Shown piece after piece: positions 1 to 7,980 of a DNA stretch of 64,000 nt. Under the pieces are notes generated by a model, which was given only the letters and a program-made list of their open reading frames with translations, had not been told where the DNA came from and did not search any database. The number at the start of each line of letters is the position of its first letter. The stretch's first letter is position 1. The stretch covers positions 653,054-717,053 of the forward strand of contig NZ_LMPJ01000001.1 of assembly GCF_001424585.1 (NCBI RefSeq). Direction: 5' to 3'. This DNA comes from Chryseobacterium sp. Leaf180. GTDB lineage: Bacteria > Bacteroidota > Bacteroidia > Flavobacteriales > Weeksellaceae. Both the position numbers and the translations under genes were made by a program.

Positions 1-320
1 GTAAAAATTTATACGTTGCAGCGGTAAACAACGGTAAAATTTATAAAATCGCTTCAGGATCTCTGGCTACAGAAGAAACTTTCAGAAAGCCCATCAGAAT
101 ATATCCAAATCCGGCGCACGAGACTTTATTTATTGAAGGTTTTGATGATTACGCATTTTCTGCACAAATTCTGACATTGGAAGGAAGAGTTGTTTTAAAC
201 GACACTAAACTTAATTTCGATAACAGTTTGGATATACGCGGAATTCCTGCAGGTACTTATTATATTCACATCAAAATGAACGATCTGAAAACGTACAGCG
301 AAAAAATTATCATTAAATAA
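1..320 (+). CDS. C-terminal end of a T9SS-exported protein (partial)
   Basis: The reading frame is open from the left edge (first full codon at base 3) to a TAA at 318-320, giving about 105 residues. The last 75 or so form a typical type A type IX secretion sorting domain. A linker is followed by I-Y-P-N-P, then short beta strands, the motif G-I-P-A-G-T-Y-Y-I, and a basic end (E-K-I-I-I-K). Proteins with this tail are exported across the inner membrane by Sec and then across the outer membrane by the T9SS, which cuts off or anchors the tail. The residues before it (V-A-A-V-N-N-G-K-I-Y-K-I) look like a beta-propeller or repeat strand, but too little is present to name the enzyme or adhesin. 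The start lies outside the window. Confidence 0.85.
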   Translation, partial: KNLYVAAVNNGKIYKIASGSLATEETFRKPIRIYPNPAHETLFIEGFDDYAFSAQILTLEGRVVLNDTKLNFDNSLDIRGIPAGTYYIHIKMNDLKTYSEKIIIK

Positions 321-337
321 TTAATTCAGGCCAAAAT

Positions 338-368
338 AAAAAGTGACTTCAAATTGAAGTCACTTTTT
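338..368. terminator. Bidirectional intrinsic terminator
   Basis: A 10-bp stem (AAGTGACTTC at 341-350 with GAAGTCACTT at 356-365) has a 5-nt loop, with an A-run on the left and a T-run on the right. It sits between two convergent genes, the T9SS protein and hemN, and can end transcription from both sides. Confidence 0.85.
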
Positions 369-373
369 TCATA

Positions 374-1732
374 TTAAATCGTCATCGAGAAAATCCTGGT
401 TTCAGGTTTGTTCCGCATCATACGCAGATCAAAAACCATCGCCACATTCCGGGTAAAAGCTCTGCCTTCTTCAGTAATTTTTATTGAATTTCCGCTGAGT
501 TGTACCAAACCGTCATTTTCCATTTCTTTCAGCATTTCCATTGCATTTTCAATTCCCGAAAAGCTATTTTCATCTGTAAAGGTTGTTTGCAGCTGACACA
601 TCAGATTTAAAATATGACGGCGAACTTTAAGATCTTCTTCATTTAAAATATGACCTTTCACCACAGGAATTTCACCGTTCTGAACCATCTTCTGGTACTC
701 TTCCACCGTTTTCACATTCTGCGCAAATGCATACCAGGAATCTGAAATAGCCGACATCCCAAGACCCACCATCAGCTGCGTATTGCTTGAAGTGTAGCCC
801 ATAAAATTTCTGTGAAGTTTTTTCTGTTTTAAAGACTGGTACAGATCGTCGTGCTCCAGAGAAAAATGATCCATTCCAACTTCAATATACCCGAGTTTTT
901 CCAAAAGCTGTTTTCCGTCTTCATAGAGTCGGCGTTTTTCTTCACCGCTCGGCAGATCATTTTCATCAAAACCTCTTTGCCCAACGCCTTTCACCCACGG
1001 AACGTGCGCATATGAATAAAAAGCCAGACGGTCAGGTTTCAGTTCTAGCGTTTTGCGGATCGTATGTTCCATTGCTTCCCAGGTCTGATGTGGCAGTCCG
1101 AAAACCAAATCGTGGCTTACACCTTTATATCCGATCTCGCGCGCCCATTCGGTCACACGCTGCACATTTTCAAAAGGCTGAATTCTGTTGATGGCTTTCT
1201 GTACTTTCAGATCATAATCCTGCACACCAAAACTTGCTCTGCGGAAACCCAAATCATACAAAGTCTGAAGATGTTCGCGCGTCGTATTATTAGGATGACC
1301 TTCAAAAGAAAATTCAGGATGATCGGCGATTGTTACCGTTTCAAAGATACCTGAAAGAAGCGTCTTAAGATTTTGTGGAGAGAAAAAAGTGGGTGTTCCG
1401 CCGCCCAAATGCAGTTCTTTCAGGATAGGTTTTTCGGAGAAAAGATTGAGATAAAGCTGCCATTCTTTTAATACACTTTCCAGATAAGGAATTTCCACGC
1501 TGTGCTGTTTTGTAATTCTCTTGTGACACGCGCAAAATGTACAGAGCGCTTCGCAAAAAGGCAGGTGAATGTAAATTGAGATACCTTCTGCCGCATTGCT
1601 TTCGTTGAAAGATCTTATGACCGTATTTTTCCATTCCTGAGGCGAAAACGTACTTTCATCCCAATAAGGAACCGTTGGGTAAGACGTGTAACGTGGCCCC
1701 GGAATATTATATTTATCGATTAATGAATTCAT
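374..1732 (-). CDS. hemN: Oxygen-independent coproporphyrinogen III dehydrogenase HemN
   Basis: This radical-SAM enzyme of haem synthesis decarboxylates two propionate chains of coproporphyrinogen III to give protoporphyrinogen IX without oxygen, in the cytoplasm. The 452-residue length is close to E. coli HemN. The N-terminus has the family-specific Y-N-x-P-G-P-R-Y-T-S-Y-P-T segment. The cluster-binding cysteines are C60, C64 and C67 (C-x3-C-x2-C), and the extra C69 matches the conserved fourth cysteine of true HemN. The G-G-G-T-P-T SAM motif lies near residues 110-115. These features separate it from the HemN-like HemW chaperone. It stands alone on the minus strand, between a shared terminator and its own promoter. 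The ATG at 1732 aligns with the family start. Confidence 0.95.
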   Translation of the reverse strand: MNSLIDKYNIPGPRYTSYPTVPYWDESTFSPQEWKNTVIRSFNESNAAEGISIYIHLPFCEALCTFCACHKRITKQHSVEIPYLESVLKEWQLYLNLFSEKPILKELHLGGGTPTFFSPQNLKTLLSGIFETVTIADHPEFSFEGHPNNTTREHLQTLYDLGFRRASFGVQDYDLKVQKAINRIQPFENVQRVTEWAREIGYKGVSHDLVFGLPHQTWEAMEHTIRKTLELKPDRLAFYSYAHVPWVKGVGQRGFDENDLPSGEEKRRLYEDGKQLLEKLGYIEVGMDHFSLEHDDLYQSLKQKKLHRNFMGYTSSNTQLMVGLGMSAISDSWYAFAQNVKTVEEYQKMVQNGEIPVVKGHILNEEDLKVRRHILNLMCQLQTTFTDENSFSGIENAMEMLKEMENDGLVQLSGNSIKITEEGRAFTRNVAMVFDLRMMRNKPETRIFSMTI

Positions 1733-1775
1733 TTTGAAATTTTAAAGCAGATAATTCTGCGAAGATTATCTTATG

Positions 1776-1783
1776 CAAATTTA
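1776..1783 (-). promoter_or_regulatory. Bacteroidota -7 promoter element for hemN
   Basis: TAAATTTG on the minus strand fits the TAnnTTTG consensus exactly and lies 43 bp upstream of the hemN ATG. No clear TTTG -33 element was found, so the call rests on the -7 box alone. Confidence 0.5.
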
Positions 1784-1835
1784 GGCATTCGAAGCGACTT
1801 TTACCTTATGAAATATATTAGCTGAAAGTCGTCTT

Positions 1836-2837
1836 TTATTCGAAACTAAGCTTAATGATACGGTCTTTTCCTGCAAAAACTATGCTTTTAGTATCGATCC
1901 ATTCGCATACAAATAATCCTTTTTCATCTGAAATTTTCTTCCAGGTATTTCCGAAATCTTCAGAATAGCTAATATGTTTGTCGCCGACCGCAATGATTTC
2001 TTTTCCCTTTGAACCAGGTTTGATTTTTACACAGGTTGTATAACCCGCATTTTTTCCCGAAGCCTGAATTTCCCAGGTTTTTCCACCGTCATTTGTCGTT
2101 GCAATATTGTTGATGTTGGCATCCTGTTTTGTGTAATCGCCACCAACTGCAATTCCGAACTGATCGTTTAAGAAGTCTATTGAATAAATTCCTTGAGAAG
2201 ATTCTCCCTGTATGAAAGGCGTATTAAAAACTTCAAATTTTTGAGTTTTAAAATTTAATCTTAAAATTCTCGAAGATTTTCCACCTGTGGCGATCCACAG
2301 ATAATTTTTTGTCGAAGCAATATTGGTGTTGCTTGCAGCAAAAGCGGCTTCACCGTTATTTAATCTAACAGAATTTTGAAAAAAACTCCACGCACCTTTT
2401 TCAAATTTTGCCAGTTTTAAATGCTGATCATCAGTATCGCTGAACGCAAAAGCAAGATTTTCATTCACAAAATGAAACGTGTCATAAAACGCCGCTTTTG
2501 CATTGTCTTCAAAAACAATTTCATACTTCAAGGTCTTTTTATCAATCTTGAAAAAGTAAGCTGGACTTTCGATATTAATCGCATAAAACGATCTTTTATC
2601 CTGAGCCAGCGTACGGAACTGCAGTTTTTTTTCAGACAAAATAATCTGCTTTTTATCTTGCGGGTTTTTTAACTCTACGTAACCAAATTTCGATTCGGTT
2701 CCACTGTACCAGACTTTTCCGTCATACAGTTCAAGAGCGCGAATGCTGATTTTATCCTCCAGCAAAGTTTTTAACGTAAATTTCTGAGCCAATGAGAAGG
2801 TGCTGAGAAATATCAAAAAGAATCCGAATTTTTTCAT
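1836..2837 (-). CDS. Secreted Asp-box (BNR) repeat beta-propeller protein
   Basis: The protein has about 333 residues. The ATG at 2837 is preferred because it gives a clean signal peptide (M-K-K-F-G-F-F-L-I-F-L-S-T-F-S-L-A-Q); an in-frame ATG 24 bases upstream would lie inside a terminator hairpin. The mature part has repeated W- and G-rich blade-like segments. Two Asp-box motifs are visible near the C-terminus (T-N-D-G-G-K-T-W and S-E-D-F-G-N-T-W), as in sialidase-like or photosystem-assembly-factor-like propellers. Similar proteins in this group are often annotated as oxidoreductase or YCF48-like. No catalytic residues could be assigned, so a structural or binding role in the periplasm or outside the cell is as likely as an enzyme. 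It is co-directional with the permease upstream but separated from it by a terminator. Confidence 0.6.
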   Translation of the reverse strand: MKKFGFFLIFLSTFSLAQKFTLKTLLEDKISIRALELYDGKVWYSGTESKFGYVELKNPQDKKQIILSEKKLQFRTLAQDKRSFYAINIESPAYFFKIDKKTLKYEIVFEDNAKAAFYDTFHFVNENLAFAFSDTDDQHLKLAKFEKGAWSFFQNSVRLNNGEAAFAASNTNIASTKNYLWIATGGKSSRILRLNFKTQKFEVFNTPFIQGESSQGIYSIDFLNDQFGIAVGGDYTKQDANINNIATTNDGGKTWEIQASGKNAGYTTCVKIKPGSKGKEIIAVGDKHISYSEDFGNTWKKISDEKGLFVCEWIDTKSIVFAGKDRIIKLSFE

Positions 2838-2853
2838 AGGAGACAAAAATAAA

Positions 2854-2878
2854 AAAACCACAGAATTTCTGTGGTTTT
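2854..2878 (-). terminator. Intrinsic terminator after the amino-acid permease
   Basis: AAAACCACAG and CTGTGGTTTT form a 10-bp stem with a 5-nt loop, followed on the minus strand by a long T-run. It should end the permease transcript. It lies only about 16 bp upstream of the next gene's ATG (2837). Confidence 0.8.
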
Positions 2879-2896
2879 ATATTCAAATAAAAGAAT

Positions 2897-4528
2897 TTAT
2901 TTATTGATATCCGGTTTTTCCAAAGGCTGCTGTTCTGCTTTGAACGTTTCCCCGTAACCGCCATTCTGAAGTTTTGAATGTCTTCTACTATATAGAAAAT
3001 AGATTACAAAACCGATCAGAAGCCAAGCTACAGAGTACATTTGCGCCTCTTTGCTCAGGTTGATGATCAGATAAATATTAATTGCAATCCCAAGACACGC
3101 AATTAATGGAAGTGCTGGAACTCTGAAACTTCTTACCAGATTTGGTTCTTTAACTCTCAAAACCCAAACCGCAACACAAACCATTGTAAAGGCGAATAAA
3201 GTACCGAAACTCGTCATGTGCGCCAAATCATTAATTGGCGTGAGAGAAGCGATTACTGCAATTACACCACCTAAAATCATCAGGTTTTTTGTAGGAACTC
3301 CTGTTAGAGGATTTACTTTTGAAAAAGTTTTAGGAATCAACCCGTCTTTCGACATCCCGAGGAAAATTCTCGACTGTCCCATAATCATTACCATCAAAAC
3401 GGAAATCAAACCGATAGTTGCAGCAATCGTGATGATGTAACCTGCCCAAGCCTGACCGGCAATATCAAAAGCGTAAGCAACCGGCGCTTTTATCGCATCT
3501 GGATATTTCCCAAGCGGATTAAAGTCGGTATAATGCATCATTCCCGTTAAAACCAAAGAAACCAAAATGTACAAAATCGTACAGATAATCAATGATGTAA
3601 TGATCGCAAACGGTACGTCTTTTTTAGGATTGATCGCTTCACCAGCCTGTGTAGAAACGGCATCAAAACCAACATATGCGAAGAAAATTGCTGAAGCACC
3701 AGCAACAATTCCGGCAACACCATACGCATTGTGCGAAACTCCGTTTTCTGTAATTACAGTAGGTGCAGGAATAAACGGTGTCCAGTTTTCAACATTAATA
3801 AAGAACAAACCGGCAATAATGACAAAAATTACTGCAGAAACTTTTAAAACAACAATAAAGTTATTGGCTTTTGCAGCGCCTTTCGTTCCTCTTACAAGAA
3901 TTGAAATCACAAAAAGTACAATTACAAGCGCCGGCAGATTCATGAATAGTTTAAAATCAAAAATTTGAGGAGCAGCATTGTAATTGGCAATCGTTTCCTG
4001 AAATGTCTGAATCTTTTCTAAAGGCAGATTTCTATTTAAAAGCTGCGAGGTGGCTTCACCAAAGGCTTTATGCGCAGTTCCGGGATCAGTCGTCATCCAG
4101 TACGGAAGATGAATGTTAAACATTTTCAGCAGTTTTCCGAAATAACCTGACCAGGAAACGGCCACTGTCATCGATCCCATTGCGTACTCAAGAATTAATC
4201 CCCAGCCGATAATCCATGCGAAAATTTCACCAACAGTTCCGTAAGCATAAGCATACGCCGAACCTTCTACCGGTAAAATTGATGCAAATTCTGCGTAACA
4301 CAAAGCGGCAAAAACGCAGGCAATACCTGCAATGACAAATGAAAGTGCAAGCGCCGGCCCAGCGTTGTAATACGCTCCGGTACCGGTAAGTACGAAAATT
4401 CCTCCTCCGATAATGGCACCAATCCCGATGGCGGTAAGGCTCCATTTTCCCAAAACACGTTTCAGCTCACTCTTTTGAATGTCAGCCTCATAAGCGCTCA
4501 TTGGCTTTTTAGCCCAAATTTTAGACAT
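2897..4528 (-). CDS. APC-family amino-acid permease (cationic amino-acid transporter type)
   Basis: An inner-membrane amino-acid carrier of 543 residues. The first membrane segment holds the family signature G-I-G-A-I-I-G-G-G-I-F near residues 35-45, and about 12 to 14 hydrophobic segments follow. Other APC landmarks are F-A-Y-V-G-F-D-A-V-S-T and the G-Q-S-R-I segment near the middle. The extra C-terminal segments and length place it with the CAT/YfnA-like branch, which takes up basic or neutral amino acids or proton-coupled substrates. The exact substrate cannot be read from sequence. It is followed by its own terminator and has no obvious operon partner. Confidence 0.85.
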   Translation of the reverse strand: MSKIWAKKPMSAYEADIQKSELKRVLGKWSLTAIGIGAIIGGGIFVLTGTGAYYNAGPALALSFVIAGIACVFAALCYAEFASILPVEGSAYAYAYGTVGEIFAWIIGWGLILEYAMGSMTVAVSWSGYFGKLLKMFNIHLPYWMTTDPGTAHKAFGEATSQLLNRNLPLEKIQTFQETIANYNAAPQIFDFKLFMNLPALVIVLFVISILVRGTKGAAKANNFIVVLKVSAVIFVIIAGLFFINVENWTPFIPAPTVITENGVSHNAYGVAGIVAGASAIFFAYVGFDAVSTQAGEAINPKKDVPFAIITSLIICTILYILVSLVLTGMMHYTDFNPLGKYPDAIKAPVAYAFDIAGQAWAGYIITIAATIGLISVLMVMIMGQSRIFLGMSKDGLIPKTFSKVNPLTGVPTKNLMILGGVIAVIASLTPINDLAHMTSFGTLFAFTMVCVAVWVLRVKEPNLVRSFRVPALPLIACLGIAINIYLIINLSKEAQMYSVAWLLIGFVIYFLYSRRHSKLQNGGYGETFKAEQQPLEKPDINK

Positions 4529-4682
4529 ATTTTTTTCTGTTTAATTTAAAGATGTACGAAAATATAAAAATTTTGAAGATCTTAACATTTATTAATACTA
4601 TTTTGATATAAAATTTAAGCTTAGTCGATTTAAATTCAATATTAAGTTTTCAAAAATCATAAATCTTCCCCTTTTCAATTCT

Positions 4683-4690
4683 TATTTTTG
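4683..4690 (+). promoter_or_regulatory. Bacteroidota -7 promoter element very close to pnuC
   Basis: TATTTTTG matches TAnnTTTG exactly and ends 5 bases before the pnuC ATG at 4696. If it is used, transcription would start at or within a few bases of the start codon, giving a leaderless or nearly leaderless mRNA. No clear -33 TTTG was found. Confidence 0.5.
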
Positions 4691-4695
4691 CGCCC

Positions 4696-5385
4696 ATGAA
4701 TTGGTACAATTTATTTATAAAGCCTTACGAAGCAGTTTCTGCCGAACAGATTATTCTGGAGGCTGCGGGAACTATTCTAGGTATTTTAAGCGTTTACTTT
4801 TCTATCAAAAAAAATATCTGGGTTTATCCCTCAGGAATCGCTTCCACGATGATTTATATATATCTCCTTTTCGTGGCCGGACTTTACGGTGATTTTCTAA
4901 TCAATATATACTATACGGTGATGAGCGTTTACGGCTGGGTTTTGTGGAGAAAAAACTCAAAAGATAATGTGCATGTCGAAGTTTCATGGACTACAAAAAA
5001 AGAATGGGTTACTGCCCTACTTCTTTTTATTGTCAGTGCCATTTTCATTTTAATTATTTATTATTATAAACCGGCGATCGACAATTATTTTTCAGGAAAA
5101 GATATGAAGGCAGGTTTTTCCCATCTGGATTTTGCCAACTGGCTGGATGTCATTACAACTGCCATATTTCTGGTCGGAATGTGGCTGATGGCAAAACGCC
5201 GCATCGAAAACTGGCTTTTCTGGATTATCGGGGATTTTATTTCCATCCCTATGTATATTTATAAAGGTTTGGGAATCACTTCGGTGCAATATTTGGTATT
5301 TACCACATTGGCCGTCATAGGTTATATGACGTGGCGAAACAGTTTACAAACAAATACCAAAGAACCTCATGAAAAATATAATTAA
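4696..5385 (+). CDS. pnuC: Nicotinamide riboside transporter PnuC
   Basis: A 229-residue inner-membrane protein with about seven hydrophobic segments. It facilitates entry of nicotinamide riboside, which feeds NAD salvage once it is phosphorylated. Family features are the N-terminal G-T-I-L-G-I-L-S-V-Y-F-S-I-K-K-N segment, the aromatic pair Y-G-W-V-L-W-R-K-N near residue 80, and the C-terminal W-I-I-G-D-F-I-S-I-P-M-Y stretch. The 3' end overlaps the next lipoprotein gene by 17 bases, so the two are probably co-transcribed. No kinase partner (nadR type) is seen in the window. Confidence 0.9.
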   Translation: MNWYNLFIKPYEAVSAEQIILEAAGTILGILSVYFSIKKNIWVYPSGIASTMIYIYLLFVAGLYGDFLINIYYTVMSVYGWVLWRKNSKDNVHVEVSWTTKKEWVTALLLFIVSAIFILIIYYYKPAIDNYFSGKDMKAGFSHLDFANWLDVITTAIFLVGMWLMAKRRIENWLFWIIGDFISIPMYIYKGLGITSVQYLVFTTLAVIGYMTWRNSLQTNTKEPHEKYN

Positions 5386-5908
5386 ATTAACAGGTGTGAT
5401 TTTACTGGCAGCAAGTTTAAATTCTTGTGCCATCGGAAATCCAAACTACGCGAGCACGTATGGAGATCCATATTTTGATAACGGGGTGTATTACGCTCCT
5501 CAAAATTATTACGGGAACGGCGGATATTACGGTGACGACGGATATTATTACCGAAACGATATGCGGTATTACTATGACAATGGCGTTCCGTATTACTTAG
5601 GAAATAACAGAAACCGAGTGTATCTGCAGCAGCAAAATAATCAAAGTCCGGTTCGTGCCAATAATGGTTTCCGAAATTCACCCGGAACTACGGTAAATAC
5701 TCCACAACCGACAAGAACCCGAAACAGTACAGGATTTCGTGATGGCGGAACAGTTCGTGTAAGAACAAACCAACCCGCAGCGCCAGTTCGACGATCAGGT
5801 GAAAGCGGCGGTTTCAGAAACAATAATGAAAATAGAAATACGGCTCCGGCTGTGCCACGTACTGCACCTCAAAACACACCAAACCGTTCGCAAGGTGGAT
5901 TCAGATAA
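5369..5908 (+). CDS. Tyr/Asn/Gly-rich low-complexity lipoprotein
   Basis: A 179-residue protein with a lipoprotein signal ending L-N-S-C (lipidated C20). The mature part has no recognisable domain. Residues 25-85 are rich in Tyr, Asn, Gly and Asp (many Y-Y and G-Y-Y units), and residues 90-179 are rich in Asn, Arg, Pro and Thr, with G-F-R recurring four times including the last three residues. Such sequences are expected to be disordered and probably face the periplasm or the cell surface. The gene overlaps the end of pnuC and ends just before a strong terminator. No function is proposed. Confidence 0.75.
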   Translation: MKNIIKLTGVILLAASLNSCAIGNPNYASTYGDPYFDNGVYYAPQNYYGNGGYYGDDGYYYRNDMRYYYDNGVPYYLGNNRNRVYLQQQNNQSPVRANNGFRNSPGTTVNTPQPTRTRNSTGFRDGGTVRVRTNQPAAPVRRSGESGGFRNNNENRNTAPAVPRTAPQNTPNRSQGGFR

Positions 5909-5931
5909 TAAATTTTATAACTAACATTTTC

Positions 5932-5955
5932 GGACAGCTTTGGCTGTCCTTTTTT
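5932..5955 (+). terminator. Intrinsic terminator of the pnuC-lipoprotein unit
   Basis: GGACAGC (5932-5938) pairs with GCTGTCC (5943-5949) and is followed by a six-base T-run. Confidence 0.8.
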
Positions 5956-5968
5956 ACTTTAAATACAG

Positions 5969-5976
5969 TATTTTTG
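5969..5976 (+). promoter_or_regulatory. Bacteroidota -7 promoter element for dapF-mltG
   Basis: TATTTTTG matches TAnnTTTG and lies 28 bases before the dapF ATG, just after the upstream terminator, as expected for a new transcription unit. Confidence 0.6.
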
Positions 5977-6004
5977 CAGCTTCTAAAAAGAAAAATTTTA
6001 GGCT

Positions 6005-6778
6005 ATGGAATTCTATAAATATCAGGGCACAGGAAACGATTTTGTGATGATCGACAACCGCGATCTTCAGTTTCCCAAAGACAGAAGGTTAGTCGCAAGA
6101 CTCTGCGACCGACGTTTCGGAATTGGAGGCGACGGATTGATTTTGCTTGAAAATGACGAAGATGAAAATTTCAAAATGGTGTATTATAATGCCGATGGCG
6201 GAGAAAGCACCATGTGCGGAAACGGTGGGCGCTGCTTGGTTGCGTTTGCTTCTTTCCTGAAAATTTTTGATCAGAAATGTACATTTTCAGCCGTTGACGG
6301 GTCGCATGAAGCTGAAATAAATAATGGAATTGTGAAACTGAAAATGATCAATGTAAATCAGATTTCAAATGAATACGAAGATCATATTTTAGATACAGGC
6401 TCGCCACATTATGTAAAATATGTACAAGACATCGCCGAGTTTCCGGTGTTTGCAGAAGGAAAAACGATTAGAAATTCTAACCGATTTGCTGAAGAAGGCA
6501 TCAATGTCAACTTTGTCGAAATTATGTCAGATGACGAGATTTTTGTCCGCACGTACGAGCGTGGCGTTGAAGATGAAACATACAGCTGCGGTACTGGAGT
6601 GACAGCATCTGCCTTAACCTTGATGCAAAATGGCAATCAAACATCAGTTCGCGTGAAGACTTTGGGAGGCGATCTTAAAGTTTACGCTGAAAAGTCTGAT
6701 GATGGCTTTAAAAATGTCTGGCTGGAAGGTCCGGCAAAACAGGTTTTTCAGGGAAGTGTAAATCTGACGAATTTTTAA
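6005..6778 (+). CDS. dapF: Diaminopimelate epimerase
   Basis: A cytoplasmic enzyme that converts LL- to meso-diaminopimelate for lysine and peptidoglycan synthesis. It has 257 residues, slightly shorter than E. coli DapF. Both catalytic cysteines are present in their motifs: C71 in M-C-G-N-G-G-R and C195 in S-C-G-T-G-V-T-A. The N-terminal G-T-G-N-D-F segment is also typical. The gene is followed after 10 bases by mltG, so two cell-wall genes share one transcript. Confidence 0.96.
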   Translation: MEFYKYQGTGNDFVMIDNRDLQFPKDRRLVARLCDRRFGIGGDGLILLENDEDENFKMVYYNADGGESTMCGNGGRCLVAFASFLKIFDQKCTFSAVDGSHEAEINNGIVKLKMINVNQISNEYEDHILDTGSPHYVKYVQDIAEFPVFAEGKTIRNSNRFAEEGINVNFVEIMSDDEIFVRTYERGVEDETYSCGTGVTASALTLMQNGNQTSVRVKTLGGDLKVYAEKSDDGFKNVWLEGPAKQVFQGSVNLTNF

Positions 6779-6788
6779 TTTAAAATCT

Positions 6789-7814
6789 ATGAAAAAAACT
6801 GTACTCGCAGTTGTCATCGTTGTTCTTGTCATCGCTGCGTTTTTTGGATATACATTTTACGCTAAATATTATGGCAATAATGTACAGAAAGACGGCTATG
6901 TGCTTATTCCCAGAAATGCAGAATACAAACAGATTTTAGATTCTGTCTCGGCATATATAAAAGATAAAGAGAGTTTTGAGAGTGTTGCGGCAAGTAAAGA
7001 TTTAGCTAAAAATTTCAAGCCAGGACGTTACCATTTTAAAAAAGGTGCCGGAAATTCGAGTTTGGTGAATATGATCAAAGCGGGAAATCAGGCTGAAAAT
7101 ACATTTAGAATTGGTGACTTTGGCGACGTTTATCAGATGGTCGGAAAGGTGACGAAGAAAACCGAAACCGATTCGATGACTTTTGTAAAAGAATTAAATG
7201 AAATTGCGCGTGAAAAAGGTTTTTCCGATGCAGAAGATTTAAAAAGATATTTTTTTATCGATACATATAACTTTTTCTGGACGGTCACGCCACAGGAATT
7301 TTTTAAAAAATTCGAAACACAATACGATGATTTCTGGAATGCTGAAAGGAAACAAAAAGAACAGCAAAGCGGTTTAAGCCGTTCTCAAATTTATGCCTTA
7401 GCTTCTATTGTTTATAAAGAAAGCGGCGGAAAACCGGATGAGATGAAAACCATTGCAGGTTTATATCTGAACCGTTATCGTAAAAACATGAAACTGCAGA
7501 GCGATCCCACTGTGATCTATGCGATGAATAAGCAGACTAATTTCACATCAAATATCAAAAGGGTTTTTTATAAATATCTCTCGACACCGTCTCCCTACAA
7601 TACCTATGCAAATAAAGGTATACCGCCGGGACCGATCTGTATCGTGGATAAAAAATCTGTAGATGCTGTTTTGAATGCAGAAAAAATCAACTATATCTTC
7701 ATGTGCGCAGATCCTAAAAGGCCAGGCTACCACAAATTTACAGATAATGCAGAAGAACATGCCATAAATGCAAAAGAATATCAAGATTGGTTGAATTCGA
7801 GAAATATTAAATAA
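6789..7814 (+). CDS. mltG: Endolytic peptidoglycan transglycosylase MltG
   Basis: A 341-residue inner-membrane protein that cleaves nascent glycan strands and is thought to set their length. Residues 4-24 form a single N-terminal membrane anchor. The YceG-type catalytic domain fills the C-terminal half, with the catalytic glutamate at E211 in A-S-I-V-Y-K-E-S (E. coli E218). The conserved L-Q-S-D-P-T-V-I-Y and G-I-P-P-G-P-I segments follow. The start 10 bases after dapF implies translation from the same mRNA. Confidence 0.93.
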   Translation: MKKTVLAVVIVVLVIAAFFGYTFYAKYYGNNVQKDGYVLIPRNAEYKQILDSVSAYIKDKESFESVAASKDLAKNFKPGRYHFKKGAGNSSLVNMIKAGNQAENTFRIGDFGDVYQMVGKVTKKTETDSMTFVKELNEIAREKGFSDAEDLKRYFFIDTYNFFWTVTPQEFFKKFETQYDDFWNAERKQKEQQSGLSRSQIYALASIVYKESGGKPDEMKTIAGLYLNRYRKNMKLQSDPTVIYAMNKQTNFTSNIKRVFYKYLSTPSPYNTYANKGIPPGPICIVDKKSVDAVLNAEKINYIFMCADPKRPGYHKFTDNAEEHAINAKEYQDWLNSRNIK

Positions 7815-7980
7815 ACTGTTTTTTAACTATATTTTAACAAACTCGTAATTAACATTTTACCTTTTGCGTCGACTTATGCATTTGAGATAAAAACTATAAG
7901 GGGAATTACCAAAAATTCTGGAGATTCAACATTACTGAATAAGACCAGATTTTTTGTGATTTTGCCAAAAGAATAAATTT

